Assembly (NCBI RefSeq): GCF_003387475.1
Contig: NZ_QUNO01000010.1
Coordinates: 248,001-312,000, forward strand
Length of the DNA: 64,000 nt
Source: Kutzneria buriramensis
Lineage (GTDB): Bacteria > Actinomycetota > Actinomycetes > Mycobacteriales > Pseudonocardiaceae
Direction: 5' to 3'
The translations under genes and the position numbers were made by a program. Of the stretch, positions 9,173 through 17,514 are shown piece after piece; the first letter of the stretch is position 1; each line of letters starts with the position of its first letter. The notes under the pieces are model-generated. The model searched no databases and was not told where the DNA came from. It worked only from the letters and a program-made list of their open reading frames with translations.

Positions 9173-11338
9173 TCAGCTCTGGGCGGCCGGCACGGTGAAC
9201 GCGCCGAGGACGGACTGGGTCAGCGAGTTGCCCGCGACGTCGGTCGCGCTGACGCGCAGCGCGACGTCGCCGCCGGTGACGGACGCCGGGTTGGTCCACT
9301 GCGCGCGGTAGCGGCCACCGCCGAGATCGGCCTGGAACGTCGGCGTCCACGTCGCTCCGCCGTCGAACGACACCTGCACCGCCCCCTTGGCGAACGGCAG
9401 GTTCGGACCGCCCGGGGCGTGGCCGAACGTGACGACGACCTGGTCGGGGCCGGCCGGCGCGGTGCCGTCCAGACCGGCGTTGAGCTGGTAAGAGGCCGTC
9501 ACCAGCGGCAGCGCCGAACAGTCGGTCGCCTTGCCGGTGGTCGGGTCGCAGGCCCAGCCGGTCGGCACGGTCTGCGCGCCGGAGTGGGCCGAGCCGAAGG
9601 TCCACTCGCTGTGGCTCACGGTGGACTGGTGGAACCAGGCGGCGGTGCGCGTCTGGTCGTAGACGATCTTGTAATCGGCCTGGTCCGCGGGCACGGCCAC
9701 CTCGCCGCCGGTGACGTCCTTGCCGTCGATCAGCGCCTTCCCGTCGGAAAGCAGCTGGAAATGCGAGGTGGAGACGGTGCCGGTGGTCGGCGGGTCGAGG
9801 TAGAGGCCGTGGCCGTCGCTGTCCAGAACCGGCGTCAGGACGACCCGGATCGTGTCGTCCCGCCGGCAGGCGGAACAGAACCACGAGGTCACACCCTGCG
9901 CCGGCGAGGTCAGGCCCGGTGCCAGCGGACCCCGCAGCCAGTCGACAGGCGTGGTCGTCCTCGCCGCGTACTGGCGGAACGTGTCCGGTATGAAGCCGCC
10001 ACCGGTCGCCATGCCGGCGAGCAGCGCGTCCGCGTAGGAGAGGTCGGGGCCGCCGAGCACGTACTCGGTCCGCTGAAGGGGCGCGGTGAGCGGCGTGAAC
10101 TGCCCGAACCCGATGAACTCGTACGGCAGGAAGATGATTCGCGAGCTGCCCTCCAGCCGGCCCGGCTTGTCGCTGTGGTAGTTCTCCTTCAGCGTCGCCA
10201 GCTGGTCGGATGTGACCTTGTAGTGCTGGTTCGATCCCAGCGCGCCGGCGTTGTCGATCTTGAGGTCGTAGCTGTACGGGCTGGGCGCGCCGGCCGGCGA
10301 CTCGCTGTGGGTCTGCACGTTGAAGTGGAACCCCCCGACCGTCGACGGCGTGGACGGCGCGACGTAGGCCGTGCCGTTGCCGACCCCGAAGCTGTAGCCC
10401 TGCGAGCCCATGTTCTGCGCGCTGCGGACGTATTCCAGCGTCTCGGACACCAGGTTCGACGGCCGCGGCGTGCTGACGGTCACCTGCGAGGTGGCCTTGC
10501 TCGCGTCGATGGTGACTGCCTGGTCACCGGAGACGACGAAGTCCTGCACGACGACCCGCACCGAGGTGACCCGGCCGGCGCTGTCGAACGTCGGGAACCA
10601 GGCGACGATGCCGTAGTCGCCGGACGGCACGCTGACCCGCGCCTCGCCGCCGTTGCTGTACGGGAAACCGTTGAACTCGCGGCCGTCGTCGGTGTTCATC
10701 ACGCCGAGGGAGGCGTCCGCCGGCGTGTTCGCGCCGTTCACGGTGAGGATCCGGACCGTGTGCATCGGGAAGTTGGGGTGCACCTGCTGCGGCGCGCCCG
10801 CCGCGGCCAACCGCACGGAGCTGGCGGTGCCGAACAGCGGTCCGCGGGTGACGAAGTGGTTCTTCGCGTCCCGACCGGCCTGCGCTGCCAGGGCTGCGCC
10901 GAACGCCGTGCCGGACTCGGCGGTCACCTTTCCGTCCCGCACGCCCGGCGCGCTGCCCGCGACCTGGACCGGGACCTGGTCGGTGACGCCGTCCCGGATC
11001 AGCGCCGAGACGTCGAAGAGCGATCGGTCCAGCGATGTGCCGAGATACGGCAACGCGGTCGCCGGCACGACGTACAGGTCACCGTCCACCCGCTGGTTGA
11101 CGAAGTCGCCGGTCGACCCGGGACGCGGCATCACCGTCGCCGTCTGCCGACCGCCCACGTCCTGGACGACCACCCGGTCGCCGGTCACCAGCGTGACGAT
11201 GTGTGTGGAGTCCGCGCCGGTCACCGGGTCTGCCTGCGCGGTCGGCGCGAAGCCGGCCGCCACCACCGCGGCGATGCCCACCACCGCCGAAGTTCTGCGT
11301 AACCAGGGAGTTCGACGACCGCCGTCCGAATGCAGCAT
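9173..11338 (-). CDS. Secreted subtilisin-like accessory protein lacking the S8 catalytic domain
   Basis: The protein has 721 residues. The ATG at 11338 follows a GGAGGGG site. A signal peptide is present (RRTSAVVGIAAVVAAGFAP to AQADP). The next ~100 residues (HIVTLVTGDRVVV, VVPATALPYLGTSLDRSLFD) look like the N-terminal prodomain of large actinomycete secreted subtilases. The sequence then passes straight into regions resembling their post-catalytic C-terminal domains. I see no Asp/His/Ser catalytic motifs (no DTG, HGT or GTSM-type motif). A WFCSACRRDD cysteine pair and a late Ig-like domain (QVSFDGGATWTPTF, ALRVSATDVAGNS) are visible. It may be a binding or chaperone-like partner of the adjacent S53 protease; that is inference. 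Confidence 0.75.
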   Translation of the reverse strand: MLHSDGGRRTPWLRRTSAVVGIAAVVAAGFAPTAQADPVTGADSTHIVTLVTGDRVVVQDVGGRQTATVMPRPGSTGDFVNQRVDGDLYVVPATALPYLGTSLDRSLFDVSALIRDGVTDQVPVQVAGSAPGVRDGKVTAESGTAFGAALAAQAGRDAKNHFVTRGPLFGTASSVRLAAAGAPQQVHPNFPMHTVRILTVNGANTPADASLGVMNTDDGREFNGFPYSNGGEARVSVPSGDYGIVAWFPTFDSAGRVTSVRVVVQDFVVSGDQAVTIDASKATSQVTVSTPRPSNLVSETLEYVRSAQNMGSQGYSFGVGNGTAYVAPSTPSTVGGFHFNVQTHSESPAGAPSPYSYDLKIDNAGALGSNQHYKVTSDQLATLKENYHSDKPGRLEGSSRIIFLPYEFIGFGQFTPLTAPLQRTEYVLGGPDLSYADALLAGMATGGGFIPDTFRQYAARTTTPVDWLRGPLAPGLTSPAQGVTSWFCSACRRDDTIRVVLTPVLDSDGHGLYLDPPTTGTVSTSHFQLLSDGKALIDGKDVTGGEVAVPADQADYKIVYDQTRTAAWFHQSTVSHSEWTFGSAHSGAQTVPTGWACDPTTGKATDCSALPLVTASYQLNAGLDGTAPAGPDQVVVTFGHAPGGPNLPFAKGAVQVSFDGGATWTPTFQADLGGGRYRAQWTNPASVTGGDVALRVSATDVAGNSLTQSVLGAFTVPAAQS

Positions 11339-11641
11339 GGATTCCCCTCCGTCGCAGGGATACGGACGACACCCACGAAGAGGCGTCACGACGGTTCGTA
11401 CACGAGCAACCACGCGCCGTCGCGGACGCAGAACACCGTTCCACTCGGACAGACCAGTGTTGACAGCCGTGTCAGAGCCGAACGGCCGACCGCGCTGAGC
11501 TGCCCGCAGCACAGCGCCTGTGAACCCGATACACAGCAATTTCGACGAAGATGAGCACCGCACACGAAGACCACGGCCGGCGCGAATCCGAGCTGGCCTC
11601 GTCAACCGTGGATCAATGTGCATCAACATTGACCAGACTTG
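11339..11641. other. 303-bp intergenic stretch upstream of the secreted-protein operon
   Basis: It contains the GGAGGGG ribosome site of the 721-residue protein, a fragment resembling the 18-bp repeats (AATTTCGACGAAGATGAG near 11538-11555), and TTGAC/GTCAA-rich inverted repeats at 11613-11650. A 62-codon frame on the minus strand (11574-11386) is open, but nothing supports it being a gene. Confidence 0.5.
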
Positions 11642-11650
11642 TCAATGTTG
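11624..11650. promoter_or_regulatory. Perfect 10-bp inverted repeat overlapping the marR stop codon
   Basis: CAACATTGAC (11624-11633) and GTCAATGTTG (11641-11650) are exact inverted copies separated by 7 bp; the marR stop lies in the right arm. A further TCAATGT half-site lies at about 11613. This could be a MarR-family operator controlling the downstream secreted-protease operon, or a weak hairpin terminator for marR. Being AT-richer than its surroundings favours an operator. Confidence 0.5.
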
Positions 11651-12115
11651 TCCACTGAGGTCATCACTTGACTCCGCCAGCTCCTGCTCGGCGACCTCGG
11701 CCAGCCGCCGCACCAGCTTGTCGAGCTGCTGGAGTTCGTCGACCTCCAACCGGGACAGCAGCCGCCGGTACTGCGCGCTGCCGGCGTCCACCACGCTGCC
11801 GACCAACCGCCGCCCCTCGCCGGTCAGCTCCAGCAGCCGGACCCGACGGTCGGACGGGTCCTCACGGCGCGAGACCAATCCCTGCGCGGCGAGCCGGTCG
11901 ACGATGCCGGTGACCGTGGCCAGGCTCACACCCATCTCCGCGGTCAGCTCGTGGCCGGCGAGCGGACCGCGTCTGGCCAGGGTGAGCAGCACCTTGAGCT
12001 GACGCATCGTGAGGTTGAGCGACATCAAGGGGTTCGCCCGCGCGGCGCCGAAGTGGCGGCCCAGTGACCGCTGCGTCGCCGCGATGCTGGCGATGAGCTG
12101 CTCCTTGTCCTCCAT
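11642..12115 (-). CDS. MarR-family transcriptional regulator
   Basis: The protein has 157 residues from the ATG at 12115, which has a GGTAGG sequence just upstream; a GTG at 12130 is the alternative start. The winged helix is visible: MRQLKVLLTLARRGPLAGHELTAEMGVSLATVTGIVDRL (helix-turn-helix) and the wing SRREDPSDRRVRLLELT with its DxRxxRL signature. Helical dimerisation ends flank it. MarR proteins usually repress a divergent transporter and themselves in response to small hydrophobic ligands. The divergent neighbour here is an RND exporter, a typical arrangement, so repression of that gene is inferred. Confidence 0.92.
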   Translation of the reverse strand: MEDKEQLIASIAATQRSLGRHFGAARANPLMSLNLTMRQLKVLLTLARRGPLAGHELTAEMGVSLATVTGIVDRLAAQGLVSRREDPSDRRVRLLELTGEGRRLVGSVVDAGSAQYRRLLSRLEVDELQQLDKLVRRLAEVAEQELAESSDDLSGQH

Positions 12116-12221
12116 CGACCTACCGATCACCCTTCGTCACACCGTCGTGACAACACCGAACCTGCCTCCAGTGATCCGCTCGAACCTGAGAGAAGTATCA
12201 GCGAGCCGACCACACACACTG

Positions 12222-12258
12222 TTAGCCTTGGCCCGAATATTAGGGCAAGGCTAACCAA
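12222..12258. promoter_or_regulatory. Inverted repeat with DtxR/IdeR-like iron box in the marR-RND divergent promoter
   Basis: TTAGCCTTG (12222-12230) is the inverted copy of CAAGGCTAA (12246-12254). The overlapping 12240-12258 segment TTAGGGCAAGGCTAACCAA agrees at 15 of 19 positions with the consensus iron box as I recall it (TTAGGTTAGGCTAACCTAA). The site lies 34 bp before the RND start codon. Iron-dependent repression of the exporter is therefore plausible, in addition to or instead of MarR control. Confidence 0.5.
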
Positions 12259-12291
12259 TTCCGCAGAGCCGGATTTCCGCAGAGAGCTGCC

Positions 12292-15200
12292 ATGACCTTC
12301 CTGACCAGACTCAGCCTCGCCAACCGCGGCCTGGTAGCCCTGGTGGCGCTCATCGCCCTGGGCTTCGGCGCGTGGGCGATCCCCTCACTTCAGAGACAGC
12401 TGCTGCCGTCGCTGTCCTTCCCGGCCGCGGTCGTGGTCTCCCAGTACCCCGGCGCGTCCCCGGAGATCGTGCAGGACCAGGTCACCAAGCCGATCGAGGA
12501 CGCGCTGCGCAGCGTGCCCGGCCAGACCCAGATGAACTCCACGTCCAGCCAGGGCTCGTCCTCGGTCACCATGCAGTTCGACTTCGGCACGAACCTCGAC
12601 AACGCCGTCAACAAGATGTCGCAGGCGGTCAACCAGATCGCCGCCCAGCTGCCGGCCAACGTCAAGCCGAACGTGATCGTCGGCAACACCGACGACCTGC
12701 CGGTGATCGTGCTCGCCGCCTCCTCCGACGCCGACCAGCAGCAGCTGGCGGCCAAGCTGACCAGCACGGTCGTCCCGGAGCTCCAGGGCATCACCGGCGT
12801 CCGCGACGCCAGCGTCACCGGCGCGCGGGCCAAGGTCGTCACCATCTCGCTGGACAACGCCAAGCTCGCCGCCGCCGGCCTGAGCTCCACCGCCGTCACG
12901 ACGGCGCTGCGCGCCAACGGAACCCCCACGCCGGCCGGCACCCTGAACCAGGGCGACCAGACCCTGACCGTCCAGATCGGACAGCGCCTGTCCTCCGTGG
13001 ACGACGTCCGCAACCTCTACCTGACCCCGACGACGCCCGCCCTGCCGGGTCGCCCCGCGCCGCAGCCGGTCAAGCTGGGCGACGTCGCCCAGGTGACCGA
13101 GGACCTCGCGCCGGCCACCTCGCTGACCCGCACCAACGGCAAGGACAGCCTGGGCGTCTCCGTCACCAAGACTCCCGACGGCAACGCCGTCGACATCTCC
13201 AACCAGGTCCGGAACAAGATCTCCCAGCTGGAGACCGATCTCGGCAGCAACGCCAAGCTGACGGTCGTGCAGGACCAGGCGCCCGCGGTCAACAAGGCCG
13301 TCGACGGCCTGACCGAGGAGGGCCTGCTGGGCCTGGCCTTCGCCGTCCTGGTGATCCTGATCTTCCTGCTGTCGGTGCGCTCCACCATCGTCACGGCGGT
13401 GTCCATCCCGCTCTCGGTGGTCATCGCACTGATCGTGCTGTGGACCACGAAGACCTCGCTGAACCTGCTCACCCTGGGCGGCCTGACCATCGCCATCGGA
13501 CGGGTCGTCGACGACTCGATCGTGGTGCTGGAGAACATCAAGCGGCACCTCAGCTACGGCGAGGACAAGAAGCGCGCGGTGCTGGAAGGCACCCGTGAGG
13601 TCGCCGGCGCGGTCACCGCCTCGACGCTGACCACCGTCGCCGTGTTCGCGCCGATCGCCGTGGTCGGCGGCCTCGTCGGCGAGCTGTTCGCGCCGTTCGG
13701 CCTGACGGTGACGGTCGCGCTGCTGGCGTCGCTGCTGGTCGCGCTGACCATCGTGCCGGTGCTGGCGTACTGGTTCCTCAAGCCCGCCAAGGAAGGCACC
13801 GATCCGGACGAGGCGGTCCGCAAGGAGCTGCGCAGCCCGCTGCAACGCGTCTACGTGCCGGTCATCCGGTTCGCCACGCGCCGCCGCCTGACCACCGTGC
13901 TGATCGCGATCGTGGTGCTGTTCGGCACGCTCGCGATGGGCGCCGGCCTGAAGACCAACTTCCTCGACGGCTCCGGCGAGAACACCATCAACGTCTCGCA
14001 GGCGCTGCCGGTCGGCAGCAGCCTGACCACCACCGACGCCGCCGCGAAGCGCGTCGAGACGGTGATCCAGGGCGTCGACGGCATCGACAACTACCAGGTG
14101 ACGGTCGGCGCGGGCGGCGGCTTCCTCGGCTTCGGCGGCAACAGCGGCACATCCAAGGCCAGCTACGCGATCACCATCAAGGACGGCGCCGATCTCACCA
14201 CCGTCCAGAACACGTTGCGGGACAAGCTGAACGCTCTGCCCAACGCCGGCAAGATCACGGTCGGCGCCGGTGGCGGCGGCGACTTCGGCGGCAGCGGGCT
14301 GTCGGTCGTGGTGAACGCTACCGACGAGAACGTGCTGCGCACGGCGTCGGACGCCGTGCAGAAGACCATGAGCGGCATCTCGGGCGTCACCGACGTCACC
14401 AGCGACCTGGTCAACAGCGCGCCGGAGGTGCAGGTCTCGGTCGACCGGCAGGCCGCCGCCAAGCAGGGCCTGAGCGACTCGACGATCGGCCAGGCCGTGC
14501 AGGCCCAGCTGGCCGGCAGCCAGATCGCCCAGCTGACGCTGAACGGCACGTCGGAGAACGTCATGCTGCGCACCGGATCCGCGCCAGGCGACCTCGACGC
14601 GCTCAAGGCGTTGCAACTGCCGGGTGCCACCGGCGCCGTGCGGCTCGACTCCGTCGCGACCGTCCAGCAGACCAACGGCCCGACGCAGATCAAGCGCATC
14701 AACGGTTCGCGCAGCGCGACCGTGAGCGGCACCGCCGACAGCGCCAACACCGGCCGGATCAGCGCCGATCTGACGCAGAAGCTGAAGGACACCAAGCTGC
14801 CCGCCGGCGCGACGTACTCCGTCGGCGGCGTCAGCCAGCAGCAGAGCGACGCGTTCGGCAACCTCGGCATCGCCCTCGTGGTCGCCGTCGCCCTGGTGTT
14901 CCTGATCATGGTCGCGGTGTTCCGCAGCCTGATCCAGCCGCTGGTGCTGCTGGTGTCGATCCCGTTCGCGGCCACGGGCGCCATCGCGGCGCTGCTGATC
15001 AGCGGCATCCCGCTGGGCCTGCCGTCGCTGATCGGCGTCCTGATGCTGGTCGGCATCGTGGTCACCAACGCGATCGTGCTGATGGACCTCATCAACAAGT
15101 ACCGCCAGGACGGCATGAGCATCGCCGACGCGGTGGTGGAGGGCGGCCGCCGGCGGCTGCGCCCGATCCTGATGACGGCCGCCGCGACGATCTTCGCGCT

Positions 15201-15426
15201 GCTGCCGATGGCCGTGGGCCTGACGCAGAGCGGCGGCTTCATCTCGCAGCCGCTGGCGGTGGTGGTGATCGGCGGTCTGGTCAGCTCGACGCTGCTGACC
15301 CTGCTGCTGGTGCCGACGCTCTACACGATGGTCGAGAACCGCAAGGAGAAGTTCCGCAAGCGCCGCGAGGCCAAGCGGAACAAGGCCGTCGCGCCGGAGC
15401 AGCCGGAGCTCGTCGACGCCAAGTAA
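12292..15426 (+). CDS. RND-superfamily efflux permease (HAE1/AcrB type)
   Basis: The protein has 1044 residues, full AcrB length. TM1 is near residues 12-30. A large periplasmic-type loop (VVVSQYPGASPEIVQDQVTKP) is characteristic of the AcrB pore domain. TM2-6 contain GRVVDDSIVVLENIKRHL, the family motif with the proton-relay Asp pair in TM4. A second loop and TM7-12 follow, ending LVGIVVTNAIVLMDLINKYR and ILMTAAATIFALLPMAVG. No membrane-fusion or outer-membrane partner is encoded nearby, as usual for actinomycete HAE1 proteins. A strong hairpin follows the stop. Expression is likely under the divergent MarR and perhaps an iron regulator. The substrate is unknown. Confidence 0.94.
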   Translation: MTFLTRLSLANRGLVALVALIALGFGAWAIPSLQRQLLPSLSFPAAVVVSQYPGASPEIVQDQVTKPIEDALRSVPGQTQMNSTSSQGSSSVTMQFDFGTNLDNAVNKMSQAVNQIAAQLPANVKPNVIVGNTDDLPVIVLAASSDADQQQLAAKLTSTVVPELQGITGVRDASVTGARAKVVTISLDNAKLAAAGLSSTAVTTALRANGTPTPAGTLNQGDQTLTVQIGQRLSSVDDVRNLYLTPTTPALPGRPAPQPVKLGDVAQVTEDLAPATSLTRTNGKDSLGVSVTKTPDGNAVDISNQVRNKISQLETDLGSNAKLTVVQDQAPAVNKAVDGLTEEGLLGLAFAVLVILIFLLSVRSTIVTAVSIPLSVVIALIVLWTTKTSLNLLTLGGLTIAIGRVVDDSIVVLENIKRHLSYGEDKKRAVLEGTREVAGAVTASTLTTVAVFAPIAVVGGLVGELFAPFGLTVTVALLASLLVALTIVPVLAYWFLKPAKEGTDPDEAVRKELRSPLQRVYVPVIRFATRRRLTTVLIAIVVLFGTLAMGAGLKTNFLDGSGENTINVSQALPVGSSLTTTDAAAKRVETVIQGVDGIDNYQVTVGAGGGFLGFGGNSGTSKASYAITIKDGADLTTVQNTLRDKLNALPNAGKITVGAGGGGDFGGSGLSVVVNATDENVLRTASDAVQKTMSGISGVTDVTSDLVNSAPEVQVSVDRQAAAKQGLSDSTIGQAVQAQLAGSQIAQLTLNGTSENVMLRTGSAPGDLDALKALQLPGATGAVRLDSVATVQQTNGPTQIKRINGSRSATVSGTADSANTGRISADLTQKLKDTKLPAGATYSVGGVSQQQSDAFGNLGIALVVAVALVFLIMVAVFRSLIQPLVLLVSIPFAATGAIAALLISGIPLGLPSLIGVLMLVGIVVTNAIVLMDLINKYRQDGMSIADAVVEGGRRRLRPILMTAAATIFALLPMAVGLTQSGGFISQPLAVVVIGGLVSSTLLTLLLVPTLYTMVENRKEKFRKRREAKRNKAVAPEQPELVDAK

Positions 15427-15435
15427 GACAGTGCG

Positions 15436-15479
15436 AACGGCTGTGGGGGCACGGAGAACTCCGCGCCCCCACAGCCGTT
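15436..15479. terminator. Bidirectional rho-independent-type terminator
   Basis: Perfect 15-bp inverted repeat: AACGGCTGTGGGGGC (15436-15450) and its complement at 15465-15479, with a 14-nt loop. It sits exactly between the convergent stops of the RND gene (15426) and the SnoaL-like gene (15480). Confidence 0.9.
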
Positions 15480-15851
15480 TCACGCGGCCGCCGGCACCTT
15501 GTCGAAAAAGCCGCTGATGGTGCCGACCAGCCCGTCCGCGGTCAGCGACAGCACGTCGGTGCCGATGACCACCGACTCGCCGCCGCCGTCCGGCACCAGC
15601 TCCCAGCTGAACCGCAGCACGTCATGATGGGTGTCCACGTCTCCCAACGGCTGGATCCGGTGCCCGGGGAACTGCTGATGCACGCCGCCGATCACGGCGG
15701 CGAGGCCGTCGGGGCCGGCCACGTCGGCGATCGGGTCGACGAACCGGCAGTCCTCGGTGAGCAACTCGGCCGCCGCCTTGGCGCGCAGTGCACCATCGGG
15801 TTGGTTCCAGATCTCCACGTAGCGTCGCACGACAGCGTTCGCGTCGGCCAT
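15480..15851 (-). CDS. SnoaL-like / NTF2-fold protein
   Basis: The protein has 123 residues with its ATG at 15851 (MADANAVVRRYVEIWNQPDG). The N-terminal helix with YVEIWN, the acidic pocket segment LLTEDCRFVDPIADVAGPDG, and the beta-sheet segments HRIQPLGDVDTHHDVLRFSW and TDVLSLTADGLVGTISGFFD are typical of nuclear-transport-factor-2/SnoaL_2 proteins. The fold is used by ketosteroid isomerases, cyclases and many orphan small enzymes. No function is assigned. It is convergent with the RND exporter and divergent from the acetyltransferase. Confidence 0.85.
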   Translation of the reverse strand: MADANAVVRRYVEIWNQPDGALRAKAAAELLTEDCRFVDPIADVAGPDGLAAVIGGVHQQFPGHRIQPLGDVDTHHDVLRFSWELVPDGGGESVVIGTDVLSLTADGLVGTISGFFDKVPAAA

Positions 15852-15981
15852 CTTCCTCGCCTCTTCCCTGGTCCCGCTTGGTCTTCTCCACCCTGACAGC
15901 CGGACGTGCCGAGGTCGATTACCTCCGGCGTCATGGAAAAACGACTCGCGCCGGCGACGCGGCAGGCGTACGAAGTCGACT

Positions 15982-17205
15982 ATGTCCGCATCGCCGTTGG
16001 TTGCCCGCACCCTCACCGCCGAGGAGATCCCGGCGCTGTGCACCGTGGTGTCCCGCGCCTTCCAGCACGACGCCACCCCGGAGCGGAACGAGGTCGTCCG
16101 CCAACTGATGGAACCCGGCCGAACGCACGGCGTGTTCGACGGCGACGAGCTGATCGGCGGCGGCACCATGCTCGCCCGGCGCATGACGCTGCCGGGCACC
16201 GGCCCGCACCCGGTCGCGGCGGTGTCCATGGTTGGCGTCGCCCCCGATCACCATCGCCGGGGCGCGCTAACGGCGTTGATGAAGGCACAGCTGCATTCCC
16301 AGCACGGGACCGGTGACGCGTTCGCCGCGCTGTACGCGTCCGAGGGCACCATCTACGGCCGCTTCGGCTACGGACTCGCCGGCAACCGCGCCACCTACCA
16401 ACTGCCCCGGGGCGCCGAGTTTCACTCCACAGTGGACGTCAGCGACGCGCGAATCCGTGAGGTGGACAGGGAAACCGCGTTGCCGCTGATGCACCACCTG
16501 CACGGCAAGGTGGCGCCCAACCGCGTCGGCTGGCTCGACCGCAGCAAGTCGGCGTGGGAGGACTTCCTCTACGAGGACGAGAACGAGCTCCGCCGTGATG
16601 GCATCACCAGGTACCGGTACGCCATCCATCCCGACGGTTACGCCGCCTACAACGTCAAGGCGCAGTGGGGCACCCGCAAGCCCGAGAACCCCGTCTATGT
16701 CAGGGAGGTTCTCGCCACGACACCGCAGGCGTACGCGGCGCTGTGGCAGTACGTGCTCAACCTCGACCTGACGGCGTCGGTCAGCGCGGACGCCGCAGTC
16801 GACGACCCGATCGTGCACATGGTGAAGGACGCCATCGACGGCAGCCGGCAGGTCGGCGACGGTGTGTGGGTGCGGATCATCGACGTCGACCGGGCGCTCG
16901 CGCAGCGCACCTATGCCGCGCCGATCGACGTCGTGCTGGCGGTCGAGGACACCTTCTGTCCCTGGAATGCCGGCTCGTGGCGGCTGGTCGCCGAGGCCGA
17001 CGGGCCGGCGACCGTCACCCGCACCGGGGCCGAACCCGACCTCGCCCTGGGCGCGGCCGAGCTCGGCGCGATCTTCCTCGGCGGCCCGACCGTGCTGCAC
17101 CTCGTTGCCGCGCAACGCATCCGTGAGCTGACGCCGGGCACGGCGCGGGCCGCGTCGCGGGCGTTCGCCGCCGACCACCAACCACACTGCCCGGAGATCT
17201 TCTGA
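15982..17205 (+). CDS. Eis-type GNAT N-acetyltransferase
   Basis: The protein has 407 residues from the ATG at 15982, the length of Eis proteins. The first GNAT domain carries the acetyl-CoA loop VAPDHHRRGALTALM (the V/I-x-P-x-x-R-R-x-G signature). A second GNAT-like half (IREVDRETALPLMHHLHG, ENPVYVREVLATTPQAYAALW) and the SCP2-like C-terminal domain (RIIDVDRALAQRTYAAP onward, AELGAIFLGGPTVLHL) follow. The chain ends with a phenylalanine and free carboxylate (PEIF), the C-terminal catalytic base seen in Eis homologues. Family members acetylate lysines or aminoglycosides at several positions; the native substrate here is unknown. Confidence 0.92.
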   Translation: MSASPLVARTLTAEEIPALCTVVSRAFQHDATPERNEVVRQLMEPGRTHGVFDGDELIGGGTMLARRMTLPGTGPHPVAAVSMVGVAPDHHRRGALTALMKAQLHSQHGTGDAFAALYASEGTIYGRFGYGLAGNRATYQLPRGAEFHSTVDVSDARIREVDRETALPLMHHLHGKVAPNRVGWLDRSKSAWEDFLYEDENELRRDGITRYRYAIHPDGYAAYNVKAQWGTRKPENPVYVREVLATTPQAYAALWQYVLNLDLTASVSADAAVDDPIVHMVKDAIDGSRQVGDGVWVRIIDVDRALAQRTYAAPIDVVLAVEDTFCPWNAGSWRLVAEADGPATVTRTGAEPDLALGAAELGAIFLGGPTVLHLVAAQRIRELTPGTARAASRAFAADHQPHCPEIF

Positions 17206-17320
17206 CCGTCGTCTTCTGACGTCCAGCGCAGGGTGATCTTAAGGAACCCACAGGCAGGAACCGGAACCCTCGCCGTGGATCACGTCGTTGCCCCAGGTAA
17301 GCATCTGAAGGAGGAAACCT

Positions 17321-17407
17321 GTGGGCGTCTACCTCATCGCGGTGGCTGTGCTCGGCGTGCTCGGGGCCTGGTGGGCGCGGCGGTTGCCGGACGCGACCAA
17401 GGAGTAG
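17321..17407 (+). CDS. 28-residue single-helix membrane peptide
   Basis: A GTG at 17321 sits 6 nt after a near-perfect AAGGAGGAAA ribosome site. The frame reads MGVYLIAVAVLGVLGAWWAR then RLPDATKE and stops at 17407. Residues 3-18 form one hydrophobic helix, followed by WW and a positive cluster, so the C-terminus is predicted cytoplasmic. The strong ribosome site, the membrane-like composition and the placement just before another membrane-protein gene argue for a real small gene. The function is unknown. Confidence 0.65.
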   Translation: MGVYLIAVAVLGVLGAWWARRLPDATKE

Positions 17408-17514
17408 CTGTCGGTCGGGTCACACCCGCCGAGCGGCCGGCCAGGAACCGAGACGGTAGTTTCCCCGTTGTCCGATTGCGACGGATTCACCCTCGTTGGA
17501 AACCGGGAGGCACT

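Noticed and set aside
11386-11574. 62-residue minus-strand frame (ending RDGAWLLVYEPS)
   Set aside because: The end looks protein-like, but the start lacks a ribosome site, the N-terminal part overlaps repeat-like DNA and no family is recognised.
17233-17514. Longer N-terminus for the Gly/Asp/Trp-tailed membrane protein
   Set aside because: The upstream extension reads through the well-supported small gene at 17321-17407 in another frame, while the GTG at 17515 has a GGGAGG site and starts directly with the membrane anchor.
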